DNA from: Myxococcales bacterium
Lineage (GTDB): Bacteria > Myxococcota_A > UBA9042
Assembly (NCBI GenBank): GCA_009692425.1
Contig: SHZF01000005.1
Coordinates: 1-64,000 of the forward strand
Length of the DNA: 64,000 nt
Reading direction: 5' to 3'
Shown here: positions 39,502 to 47,397 of the stretch, one piece after another
Layout: each line of letters begins with the position of its first letter
Position numbering within the stretch: position 1 is the first letter of the stretch
Notes under the pieces: generated by a model
What the model was told of the DNA's origin: nothing
Database searches by the model: none
Seen by the model: the letters and a program-made list of their open reading frames with translations, nothing else
Program-made: the position numbers and the translations under genes

Positions 39502-40239
39502 CTACTCGTACAGGCCGAACCACGCCAGCAGCGCCGCCAGGTCGGCGTCGGGCAGCACCTCGCGGCTGAACGGGGGCATGTCGCCACCGTAGCCGAGAAA
39601 GCCGCCGTGGCGCACCTTTTCGACGAATACGACGCGCCGCTGCACCTTCGTGTACCCGCGCTGGTGGGCCTGCACGACCGCTCCGGGCAGGGTCGGGATG
39701 CGCGCGGCGAGCTTTCCGACACCGGTCTGGGCTGCCCCGTGGCACGACCGGCATGCCGCGAGGTAGACGACCCCACCTTGCTGGGCGTCGCCTTTGGGCA
39801 GGTCGGCGGCGACCGGCACGACGCCAAAGGGCCACGCCTGCGTCACGTCGGCTGGTAGCGCGACGAGCCAGGCCCACAGTGCGCGGGCTTCGACGTCTTC
39901 CGCCCGCCAAGCTGTGGGCGCGTGCATGAACTGGGTGCGGCACTGGTTGACGGCCCGCAACAACTCCGTCTCGGAGCCGCCCCACCACGCCGGGCGTTGC
40001 ACGACGCCCGCCAGCGGTGCGCCCGGCAGCACGCGACTCGCGGCATCGGCGGCGCGCGCCACGTGGCAGGACTTGCAGGCGTAGAGGTTGAGCTTGGACG
40101 GAGAGGCGTGGGCCATGCCGTCGTACAGGTGCTCCCCGTGGAGTCGGGCGTCGCCGAGGTGCAGGGGCGCCGGGCCCTGCACCGCGCACGCAGCGAACAG
40201 CGCACCCAGCCAGGGCGCGGCGTGGGCGCGGCGCGTCAT
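39502..40239 (-). CDS. Dihaem cytochrome c
   Basis: 245 residues from ATG 40239, which overlaps the stop of the upstream propeller gene by 4 nt. A signal region ends around ACAVQG, possibly a lipobox. Two haem c sites are visible: CKSCH near residue 55 and CRSCH near 165. Each is followed by a Met-containing region (PTAWRAEDVEARALWAWLVALP; GYGGDMPPFSREVLPDADLAALLAWF) of the type that supplies the sixth ligand in class I cytochromes, the second clearly so. It probably accepts electrons from, or passes them through, its coupled propeller partner in the periplasm. Confidence 0.88.
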   Translation of the reverse strand: MTRRAHAAPWLGALFAACAVQGPAPLHLGDARLHGEHLYDGMAHASPSKLNLYACKSCHVARAADAASRVLPGAPLAGVVQRPAWWGGSETELLRAVNQCRTQFMHAPTAWRAEDVEARALWAWLVALPADVTQAWPFGVVPVAADLPKGDAQQGGVVYLAACRSCHGAAQTGVGKLAARIPTLPGAVVQAHQRGYTKVQRRVVFVEKVRHGGFLGYGGDMPPFSREVLPDADLAALLAWFGLYE

Positions 40240-41465
40240 GGAGTGCTCGCCAGCGCGGGCATGACCAGCAACCGATCGGGGTAGATGCCGGCTTCGATCT
40301 CGCCGAGCGTCGCCAGCGACTCCGGATCGATGGCGAGCAGCTTGCCCGGCGCGACGTGGTCGCCTTCGCACACCAGCCACAGCGTGGTGCGGTCGCTCGA
40401 CCAGACGACCTCGTGCGGCGCCGGGCACTGGCCCGCGGCAAACGTGCGCTGCTTCGCGATGGTCCGCCCGGTCATGTCGATGACCTGGAGCGAATCGGGC
40501 GCCTGGACAGGGACCCACAGCCGGTCCCCTGCCTGGGCCCAGGCGGGGAACAGGGGCACTCCCCCCACCGGCACGGCGCCCGGCTGCATCTTGCGCGCGC
40601 TAGTGTCGAAAACCCGCACGTCCTTGCTGACGGAACACGCGACGGCGAGCCGATCGCCGCTGGCCGAGCGCTGCAATGCGTATGGTCCGAACAGCGGCGC
40701 GCCGGCCGGGCCGACGACTGCAGCCAAGGGGACGCGTTCGACCGCCAGCGTGCCGGCCAGGTCGACCACGGCCACTGCGTCTTCGCCATAGCAGGCCACC
40801 CACGCCCTTGAAGCCGACGGCCCGTCGAGCACGACGCCGTGGGGCGCCACGCACATCGGCACCTCGCGCGCTGCGCCGAGCTGGGCGGGTCCTTGCGGCT
40901 CGAACAGCGCGAGTGGGGCGCGCATCTCCACGAGGGTTTTCGCCCGCAGGACGCGCGCCAGATCGAAATGGGTGACCACGACGCGCCCACCGTCCTCACT
41001 CACCACGATGTCGCCCGGGTTCGGCGCCACGAACGACTCTGCCAGCCACGCGAATGGTCGCAGGCTCCACTGCTGCACCCAGCCGGCCCGCTGCGAAGCG
41101 CCGTGCCGCGCGTGGGGCCCGGCGGCAAGGGTCGGCGCAGGATACGACAGCGCCACGTAGAGCAGGCCGCGTGCGCGGTCCAGGCCGAGGTGATGCGGCC
41201 CGTCGATGTCGATCGGGTTGCGTCCCACGGGCAGGCGCGCGAGCACCTTGCGCGCCGCGAGGTCGTAGAACGTCACGGTGTCGCCCAGTGTGTCCGATGT
41301 CAGGCCAAGGTCGCCCGCCGGCAGCGGGAGCAGGGGGCGCGGCAAGTCCCAGGCGGGCCCACCGTCCCACGCTGCGTAGGTCCAGTTCTCGACCGGCTCG
41401 GCCGGCCCGCACCGGCACGCCAGCAACAGGCCCAGGATGCAGAATCGTGCGCGCGGCCGGACCAT
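40236..41465 (-). CDS. Beta-propeller lipoprotein (YVTN/WD-like), cytochrome partner
   Basis: 409 residues from ATG 41465 (the upstream in-frame ATG at 41522 adds a non-signal stretch). The leader ARFCILGLLLAC ends in a lipobox-like Cys. The body has repeating blades: LGLTSDTLGDTVTFYDLAARKVLARLPVGRNP, HHLGLDRARGLLYVALS, GDIVVSEDGGRVVVTHFD, DAVAVVDLAGTL, DRLAVACSVSKDVRVFDTSARKM and DSLQVIDMTGRTI, typical of the YVTN/lactonase-type propellers. Coupled to the dihaem cytochrome through a TGA/ATG overlap. No catalytic haem site is seen in this protein itself. It could be a binding scaffold or sensor for the cytochrome. Confidence 0.82.
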   Translation of the reverse strand: MVRPRARFCILGLLLACRCGPAEPVENWTYAAWDGGPAWDLPRPLLPLPAGDLGLTSDTLGDTVTFYDLAARKVLARLPVGRNPIDIDGPHHLGLDRARGLLYVALSYPAPTLAAGPHARHGASQRAGWVQQWSLRPFAWLAESFVAPNPGDIVVSEDGGRVVVTHFDLARVLRAKTLVEMRAPLALFEPQGPAQLGAAREVPMCVAPHGVVLDGPSASRAWVACYGEDAVAVVDLAGTLAVERVPLAAVVGPAGAPLFGPYALQRSASGDRLAVACSVSKDVRVFDTSARKMQPGAVPVGGVPLFPAWAQAGDRLWVPVQAPDSLQVIDMTGRTIAKQRTFAAGQCPAPHEVVWSSDRTTLWLVCEGDHVAPGKLLAIDPESLATLGEIEAGIYPDRLLVMPALASTP

Positions 41466-41619
41466 GGTCGCAGTCTGGCGGTTTCTGCCGCCGACGCCCA
41501 GTGCCTCGGCGCGGCCTGCCACGCCGGTACGGCCCGCTCGCCAACTGGCAAGATGCGAGGCGCGGCCGTACGCTGCCCGGGTCCCTTGTGCAGCGAACAG
41601 GCGACGCGAGGTTCCTCTG

Positions 41620-42261
41620 ATGGAAGGTTCGTTCTGGCGGGTGCAAGCGCCGTCGTGTAGCCGCGGTGTGTCCGCTGCAGCCGCCGCAACCGTCCTGATC
41701 CTGACGACGTGCGACGACGAAACACCAGTCCCGGCGAGCCTGGCCGACGTGTTGTTTCAGGCCGGCACCACCGACGAGGCGCTGGCGGCCTTGCTCGACG
41801 CGCCCGCCACGACGGACCCGACCCAGGGGCCCGCCTGGGACGCGCCGACGCCGAATGCCGTGCTGCCGAAGTCCCTGACGCCGACGTTCCGCTGGCATCG
41901 GGGTCCGCAGGCGCGCGGCCCACAGCGCAGTGTGCCTCCTGGCGCTCAGGTGGCCTGGCTGCGGCCGCTGGGCCGGCTGGTGCGCGCCCTCGCCCCCGTG
42001 CAGGCTGCGTGGGCGCACGGCGCGTCACTGAACGGGACCGCCCACTTTCTCGAGCTCGGCGCTTCCGGCAAGCCCGCGTTGGTGCGGGTCTTCACGGCGA
42101 ACGGGTCATGGACGCCACCGGCCGACGTGTGGGCCATCGTCGCGGCGACGCGCGGACCCATCACGGCCCGCCTGACGAGCGCCGTATTTGAAGCGGATCG
42201 CGTCGCGCCGGGCGGCGGGCCGTGGGTGGCCTCACCCGTCACGTTCACGGTCGGGCCATGA
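41620..42261 (+). CDS. Hypothetical lipoprotein
   Basis: 213 residues from ATG 41620 with gagg upstream, divergent from the propeller/cytochrome pair (154 bp apart). Signal ends ILTTC. The protein is rich in Ala, Pro and Trp and has no motif I recognise; residues about 150-205 alternate hydrophobic residues in a pattern suggestive of beta-strands. The stop overlaps the next start (ATGA), so it belongs with the BNR-like protein that follows. Confidence 0.7.
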   Translation: MEGSFWRVQAPSCSRGVSAAAAATVLILTTCDDETPVPASLADVLFQAGTTDEALAALLDAPATTDPTQGPAWDAPTPNAVLPKSLTPTFRWHRGPQARGPQRSVPPGAQVAWLRPLGRLVRALAPVQAAWAHGASLNGTAHFLELGASGKPALVRVFTANGSWTPPADVWAIVAATRGPITARLTSAVFEADRVAPGGGPWVASPVTFTVGP

Positions 42262-43607
42262 CGCAGCGTGGCCGCCCGCCGGGCGCGGCCCGAGGCTGCG
42301 CCGCCCACCTGTGCGCGCTCGCCGTGGCGGTGGGCAGCGTGCCCGACGCGCGGGCCAACGGCCGCTTTCCAAGTGCGGGGCAGGTCGCGTTCCACCCGAC
42401 GGACCCGAACCATTGGGTGGTGCGCGCGACGTTCGGCCTGCTGCAGACGCGCGATGCCGGCAAGAGCTGGGGGTGGGTGTGCGAGCGCGTGCTCGACACG
42501 ACCGGCAACGAAGACCCCTTCGTGCTGGTGACCGCGTCGAGTGCGCTGCTGCTAGCGACGGCGGCGGGCCTGCGCCGGTCCGTCGACGGCGCCTGCTCGT
42601 GGAACCAGCCCGCCGGCGCGGCGACGGCCGAACTCCACGTCGACCTCGCCGCACATCCGGCGAACGCGCACGCGGCCGTGGCCCTGTACCGGACAGGTAC
42701 ACAGACCGATGCGCCCTATGCGGTGGCCGCGACGCTCGACGACGGTGCCAGTTGGCAGCCGTTCGGGGTGCCGATGCCGGCGGGGTTTCTCGCCCTTGCC
42801 TTGGAAGCCGCCGCGCCCGCGGGACCCGGCCTGCCGCTGCGGCTCGTCGCCAGCGGGCGCACCGGACCAGGCCACCAGCAACTCGGCCTGCTGCGCACGG
42901 ACGACAACGGCAAGACGTGGTCGCCCCGGATCGTGCCGCGCGCGGACGGGCTCGGCGCGTACGTGTCGGCGGTCGCTGCCAGCAGCGCACCGGGACCACT
43001 GCGCATCTTCGTGCGCGTGGACGGCGAACCGGGCGACACCTTGCTCGTGTCGGACGACGACGGCGCGACGTGGATGACTGCGCTCGACGTCGGCGGCGCG
43101 ATGACGGGCTTTGCGCGCTCGCCGGACGGCAAGACGACGCTCGTCGGGGTCGCTGGGGAAGGTCCGGGCGGCGTCTACCGCGCGGGTCCAGACCTCCAGT
43201 TCGCCAAGGTGGCCGCCCTGCAAGCATTGTGCCTCGGCTGGGGGCCGGCCGGCCTGTTCGCGTGCGGATCCGAACTGACCACGCCGTTTACGCTCGGCCG
43301 TTCGACCGACGCCGGCGCGACGTGGACGCCGCGGCTCCAGCGCGCCCACGTCGAGCCGCAGGCGTGCCCCGACGCGACGCCGGCAGGCTTGCTGTGTCCA
43401 CCTTACTGGCTGCGGTTGGCACCGAGGCTGGGCTCGCCGGAGAAGTCTACACCCCCGTCCAAGCCCACGACTCCAAACACGACATGCCGGACCAGCCGAG
43501 GCGCGGCGGGGATGGGGTGGTTGCTGGCGTTGGCCGGGTGCGTTGGCGCGTGGGCGTGCCAGCGCGGGCTGGCCAGGCGGCGGGCGGTGGTGTTGCGGCG
43601 TGGCTGA
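42258..43607 (+). CDS. BNR/sialidase-like propeller protein with MYXO-CTERM-like tail
   Basis: 449 residues from ATG 42258, coupled to the preceding lipoprotein gene. A signal peptide ends near ARANG. The central part repeats Asp-box-like units: LLQTRDAGKSWGW, RRSVDGACSWNQP, ATLDDGASWQPFG, LLRTDDNGKTWSP, LLVSDDDGATWMT and STDAGATWTP. These S/T-x-D-x-G-x-T-W motifs mark a six- or seven-blade BNR propeller. The C-terminus has a Pro/Ser/Thr stretch, a TC pair, a hydrophobic helix MGWLLALAGCVGAWAC, and RGLARRRAV, matching the Cys-helix-Arg layout of MYXO-CTERM sorting signals. It is likely displayed on the cell surface. There is no sign of a sialidase active site. Confidence 0.83.
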   Translation: MTQRGRPPGAARGCAAHLCALAVAVGSVPDARANGRFPSAGQVAFHPTDPNHWVVRATFGLLQTRDAGKSWGWVCERVLDTTGNEDPFVLVTASSALLLATAAGLRRSVDGACSWNQPAGAATAELHVDLAAHPANAHAAVALYRTGTQTDAPYAVAATLDDGASWQPFGVPMPAGFLALALEAAAPAGPGLPLRLVASGRTGPGHQQLGLLRTDDNGKTWSPRIVPRADGLGAYVSAVAASSAPGPLRIFVRVDGEPGDTLLVSDDDGATWMTALDVGGAMTGFARSPDGKTTLVGVAGEGPGGVYRAGPDLQFAKVAALQALCLGWGPAGLFACGSELTTPFTLGRSTDAGATWTPRLQRAHVEPQACPDATPAGLLCPPYWLRLAPRLGSPEKSTPPSKPTTPNTTCRTSRGAAGMGWLLALAGCVGAWACQRGLARRRAVVLRRG

Positions 43608-43643
43608 CTGCGGTCGGTGGCGCGGGCCACCTGCCACCCTTGG

Positions 43644-44669
43644 CTACCACCCCTTCTGCACCCGCCGCAGGAACTCGTACGGATATCCCAGTTCGAACGC
43701 CGACGCCGTGTCGAGCCGCTCCATCTGCCCGGCCGTCAGCACGAGCCCGGCGGCCTGCAGGCACTCGGCCTGCTGGGCGAGCGTGCGGGCGCCGTAGATG
43801 ACCGACGTCACCGCAGGCTTCTGCACCAGCCAGCGCAGGGCGACGGCCGCGAGCGAGGCGCCGGTTTCGGCAGCGACGGCGTCGAGTTCGGCAAGCGTAC
43901 GCCAGTTGCGCGGCGTGTCCGATTGGGCCAGTCGTTCCTTCCAGCGCTCCAACCGCGAACCCGGCGGTGGCGGCTGGTCCTTGCGGAACTTGCCGGTCAG
44001 GAAGCCCGCCTCCAACGGCGACCACGGCAGCAGGCCCAGGCCGTGGCGGCGGCACAGCGGCACGAGTTCGCGCTCGACATCGCGCACGGCGAGGCTGTAC
44101 TGGGCCTGCAGCGTCACGTACTTGTCCAGTCGAAGTCGGTCGGACGTGTACAGGCTCTCGACCAGTCGGTAGGCAGCGTAGTTCGAGCAACCGAAGTGCA
44201 GGATCTTGCCCTGGCGCTGCAGGTCGTCGAACGCACGCAGCGTCTCGTCTTCGGGCACGTCGAGGTCCTGGGCGTGGATCTGGTACAGGTCGATGCGGTC
44301 GGTCTGGAGCCGGCGCAGGCTGTCTTCGACGCAGCGGACCATCCGCCCCCGCGATGCCCCGTTGCCGTTCGGCCCCTTGCCCATACGAAAGCGGAACTTC
44401 GTCGCGAGCACGACCTCGTCGCGGCGCCCTGACCGTGCGAACCAGGCGCCGACGACGCGTTCGGCCAGGCCGTCCTGCCCATAGACGTCGGCGGTGTCGA
44501 TGAAATTGACGCCTGCCGCGAGCGCCGCGTCCAGGATGGCGTGCGACGTCTCCCAGTCGCAGCCGGCCCCGTGCATGAACGAGGTCGCGTCGGGGTCGCC
44601 GAACGTCATCGTGCCGAGGCACAGTGTCGAGACCTTCAGGCCGGAGCGGCCCAGCGGGCGGTATTCCAT
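43644..44669 (-). CDS. Aldo/keto reductase
   Basis: 341 residues from ATG 44669. Family signatures are intact: MEYRPLGRSGLKVSTLCLGTMTFG, FIDTADVYGQDGLAERVVG (catalytic Asp and Tyr), VLATKF (Lys), DLYQIHAQD (His), ILHFGCSNYAAYRL and LGLLPWSPLEAGFLTGK. The C-terminal region (SLAAVALRWLVQKPAVTSVIYGARTLAQ) matches NADPH-binding aldo/keto reductases of the YajO/auxin-induced-protein group. Cytoplasmic; substrate unknown. Probably monocistronic; convergent with the BNR-like gene. Confidence 0.92.
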   Translation of the reverse strand: MEYRPLGRSGLKVSTLCLGTMTFGDPDATSFMHGAGCDWETSHAILDAALAAGVNFIDTADVYGQDGLAERVVGAWFARSGRRDEVVLATKFRFRMGKGPNGNGASRGRMVRCVEDSLRRLQTDRIDLYQIHAQDLDVPEDETLRAFDDLQRQGKILHFGCSNYAAYRLVESLYTSDRLRLDKYVTLQAQYSLAVRDVERELVPLCRRHGLGLLPWSPLEAGFLTGKFRKDQPPPPGSRLERWKERLAQSDTPRNWRTLAELDAVAAETGASLAAVALRWLVQKPAVTSVIYGARTLAQQAECLQAAGLVLTAGQMERLDTASAFELGYPYEFLRRVQKGW

Positions 44670-44699
44670 CTGGGCGACTCCTAGCGGCCTGGGTGGCCC

Positions 44700-44851
44700 C
44701 GTTCAGGCTGCATCGCCGACGGACCCGGCAAAGTCAAGCAAAGCGCGAAGGCGCATGAACCGCAGGACGATTTTGAGCCTGAGCAACGCAGCCGCAGCCA
44801 TCGCGGGCGAGCGAGCACCGAGCCGAAATTCAAGGGATTTCGGTATGATCG
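44700..44851. other. Intergenic element between aldo/keto reductase and lipoprotein genes
   Basis: The stretch 44723-44850 is compositionally different from neighbouring DNA and has codon-like order on the minus strand (AALLRLKIVLRFMRLRALLDFAG), but no start or family. Its character suggests a dispersed non-coding repeat of about 130 bp. Only one copy is in the window, so this is not shown. Confidence 0.35.
44823..44843 (-). terminator. Hairpin after lipoprotein gene
   Basis: ccgaaat-tcaaggg-atttcgg, a 7-bp stem with a 7-nt loop, nine bases beyond the stop of the minus-strand lipoprotein gene at 44852. There is no following U-run, so terminator function is plausible rather than shown. Confidence 0.45.
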
Positions 44852-45622
44852 CTACGGCTTCGCGCCCGCCTGAATCCACGCCTCGACGAGCGCGGCGTCT
44901 TCCGGTTCGATGCCGTCGCCGCCGACCACGACCGGCATCTTGTCGCCGCACGCCGTCGTCCCTGGAGCGACCTTTTGCCACAGCAGGCTGGTCTTGGCGT
45001 CGCCCGGCACCACGAGCGTGGCACCGGAACACGCGTACGTCGCGCCGGCGCCGATGCCGACGAGGTGTTGGTAGGAGACCGCCTGGTCCGCAAACAGGTA
45101 GGGCTGCCCCTTCGGTCCATGGCACAAGGTGGCCGCACAGCCGTACTTCTTGATGACGCCCGTGTAGACCGCGCCAAACGTCGGCGCCGCGACCACGCCA
45201 TCGGCCTTGGCGTCAGGTTTCGCATCTGCCTTCGTGTCGGACTTCGCGTCGAACAGGACATCGGGCGCGGCGTCGCTTTTGGCGTCCTTCAACCCGCCGC
45301 CCGAGTCTGCGGGTGCCACGTCGGTGACGGTGTCCTCGACGCGGGATACGCCATCGCCCGGCTCGGCGTCTGCAAGCCCCGCGGCGTCTTCCGGCGGGCC
45401 AGTCGCATCGGCTGTCGCTGCGGAGTCGCCCGCCGTGCGCGGGTCCACGGTGTCGCCGGCGGCGCTGTCTGCGAGTGGAGTGCCTGCCGTGTCGGCCTGG
45501 GAGGCCGCGTCGAAGCCGCCGCCGCCAAACGAGAATGCGCCGCCGCGCGCTGCCGGCGTCGGCACCGGGTTGACCGCACACGCGGCCAGCAGGACGAAGC
45601 ACGCTACAGCAAGGGGTTTCAT
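44852..45622 (-). CDS. Lipoprotein with CX4CH motif, possible haem or disulfide site
   Basis: 256 residues from ATG 45622, overlapping the rnd stop (ATGA). Signal ends VLLAAC; a very long D/A/K-rich linker (about 25-150) contains degenerate DAKSDTKADAKPDAKAD repeats. The C-terminal domain has GVIKKYGCAATLCHG (Cys pair separated by four residues, then His), a later CSGATLVVPGDAKTSLLW, and TACGDKMPV ending in a helix, IEPEDAALVEAWIQAGA. Overall order is like a c-type cytochrome of the peptidyl-Cys-Cys-His class seen in large secreted proteins, but the spacing CX4CH differs from the canonical CX2CH. Haem attachment is therefore uncertain. Confidence 0.75.
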   Translation of the reverse strand: MKPLAVACFVLLAACAVNPVPTPAARGGAFSFGGGGFDAASQADTAGTPLADSAAGDTVDPRTAGDSAATADATGPPEDAAGLADAEPGDGVSRVEDTVTDVAPADSGGGLKDAKSDAAPDVLFDAKSDTKADAKPDAKADGVVAAPTFGAVYTGVIKKYGCAATLCHGPKGQPYLFADQAVSYQHLVGIGAGATYACSGATLVVPGDAKTSLLWQKVAPGTTACGDKMPVVVGGDGIEPEDAALVEAWIQAGAKP

Positions 45623-46809
45623 GCGGCGGGACTCTCGAATGCAACGCGCACGCCCGCCGGACCGCCCGGTCGACACACCGCGTGCAGCCGGCCATCGACG
45701 AGGTCCCACAAGGTGGCGCCCAGGACATCGCGCCGCCAGCCGCGCAACTGGGCGGCGTCGGCGAGCGCGTCACGCGTGCGGGGTGCCTCGCGCAGGGCCT
45801 GAACCAGGATGTCGCGCTTCGATAGCAATTGCGGAGCGATATCAAGACGATAGGCGAGATCTTGCACGCCGAGCATGACAAGTGCCGCCACCGCTTCGAG
45901 CTCCGGCGGCGGCGGCGAGCGGCCCGGTTCGCGGTGGTGCGGGGCAGCCAGCCCGCGCGCAATGGCGGCAAGCCAACGGTCCGCGTGACGGTGCACGGCG
46001 CGGTGCTGCATGCGGCGGTCTCCGTCGAGGTCCTTGCGGGCGCGCGGCGCGTGGCGGGCGAGCAGGTGGACGACTTCGTCGGGGATCAGGAAGTGCGGCA
46101 CCAAGTCCTGTTCCTGCGCCAAGGCCTCGCGCTCTTCGGCGAGCGCGCGCAGCACGCCGGCCTCGCGCGCATCGAGCCGGCGCCCGCCCTGCAGCTTGAG
46201 GAACGCGTTGTCGGGGTCGCGCACGTAGCGGGTGGGTTCGGTCAGTTCCGCGCACTCCTCTTCGACCCAAGCCAGCCGATCGCGCCGCATCAGTTCCGCG
46301 CGCTGGAGGCGGTAGAGTTCTAGCAGGTTGCGCACGTCGCCGGCCGCGTAGCCGAGCATCCGGTCAGGCAGCGGGCGCTGGCTCCAGTCCGCCATCTGGT
46401 CGCCCTTGGGCTGGTGCACGCCGAGCACGCTGTGCAGCAAAGTCGACAGGCCAATTTGCAGGCCGTGCCCGAGAAAGGCGGCGGCCGTCTGCGTGTCCCA
46501 GGCGCGTGGCGGCGTGCGGCCGGTCAACATCCACACGATGCGCAGGTCGTTCTTCAACGCGTGGCCGACGACGCGGCGGCCGGGGCCGGTCAGCGCGGCG
46601 TAGAGCGGGCCGAGGTCGATGCCGGCGATCGGATCGACGAGCCAGATGCCCGCAGCCGTCGCGACCTGCAGCAGCATGAGGCGGGGCACATAGGTGCGCT
46701 CGCTGTGGAATTCCGTGTCGAAGGCGACGGTGTCGGCACCCTCGATGGCGGCGACGGCGGCAGCGACGGCGGCCGGCGTGTTGCACAAGGTGTAGTCGGT
46801 CTCGGTCAT
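45619..46809 (-). CDS. rnd: Ribonuclease D
   Basis: 396 residues. A DEDDy 3'-5' exonuclease that trims tRNA and other structured RNA precursors. Exo motifs: I VAFDTEFHSE (Asp/Glu pair), II HALKNDLRIVW and III YAAGDVRNLLELY with the catalytic Tyr. An HRDC domain (about 205-275) and a further helical domain complete the enzyme (FLIPDEVVHLLARHAPR). Translational overlap with the downstream lipoprotein gene. Cytoplasmic. Confidence 0.93.
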   Translation of the reverse strand: MTETDYTLCNTPAAVAAAVAAIEGADTVAFDTEFHSERTYVPRLMLLQVATAAGIWLVDPIAGIDLGPLYAALTGPGRRVVGHALKNDLRIVWMLTGRTPPRAWDTQTAAAFLGHGLQIGLSTLLHSVLGVHQPKGDQMADWSQRPLPDRMLGYAAGDVRNLLELYRLQRAELMRRDRLAWVEEECAELTEPTRYVRDPDNAFLKLQGGRRLDAREAGVLRALAEEREALAQEQDLVPHFLIPDEVVHLLARHAPRARKDLDGDRRMQHRAVHRHADRWLAAIARGLAAPHHREPGRSPPPPELEAVAALVMLGVQDLAYRLDIAPQLLSKRDILVQALREAPRTRDALADAAQLRGWRRDVLGATLWDLVDGRLHAVCRPGGPAGVRVAFESPAA

Positions 46810-46951
46810 CGGTGCCGGCCCTCAGGAGGCCAGAGCGGATCATGCCGGGTGCGGTTGCGGGGCACAAGGAGACGCGGGCAGCCAGGAGCCACCGGCTGAC
46901 TCTCTCCGGACGTCGATCGTGTAGGTCAATGGAACGGTGCCTGCGCGTCGC

Positions 46952-47329
46952 CTACCGCAGACACTGCGCCGCCCGCCGCAACCCCGCCGCCGCGTCGGCC
47001 CCAGTCAGGATGTCCCCATGGCACGGGATCAGCCGGGCCAGCCCCGGCAGCGCCGCCAAGCGCAGGAGGTGGGCGCGCAGTGCGGGCTTGTCCGCTACGG
47101 CCACGGACTTGAAGACGCGCGGCCCGCCGGTCGAATCGGTCAGGCGGTACAGCCGCCACCAGAGGCCCGTGCCGTGGGCGTTGTTCATTACGGCATCGGC
47201 AAAAGCCAGCGTCTGGCCGCCAACGCCATCGACCACCAACGCGGCCTCGCCGAGATCGCCCAGGCGCGCCGGCGCAGGGTTCGCGCATTGCTTCATAGGG
47301 TCAGGCGCACGGAGCATGTCGTAGCACAA
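46952..47329 (-). pseudogene. N-terminally truncated metallo-beta-lactamase-like (DUF4336-type) remnant
   Basis: 125 residues from an ATG at 47329, or 114 from 47296. The content resembles the C-terminal part of a DUF4336/MBL-fold protein: GEAALVVDGVGGQTLAFADAVMNN, a WWRLYRLTD-like helix and LPGLARLIPCHGDILTG with the late metal-site His. The N-terminal portion with HxHxDH is absent, and only 68 bp separate the frame from the next gene, so no room remains for it. I read it as a truncated gene; a stand-alone small protein is possible. Confidence 0.5.
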
Positions 47330-47397
47330 CCCCGCTTCGCCCGCGCAAGGTCCGTGCTACACTGCAAGCCCCGCTCTGTCGCGGGGCCTGGGCCGCC
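47330..47397 (+). promoter_or_regulatory. Divergent promoter gap with 5' hairpin
   Basis: tacact at 47358-47363 could be a -10 element. gccccgc-tctgtc-gcggggc at 47368-47387 forms a 7-bp stem just upstream of the start of the TSP3 lipoprotein, in its leader. Neither is proven. Confidence 0.35.
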
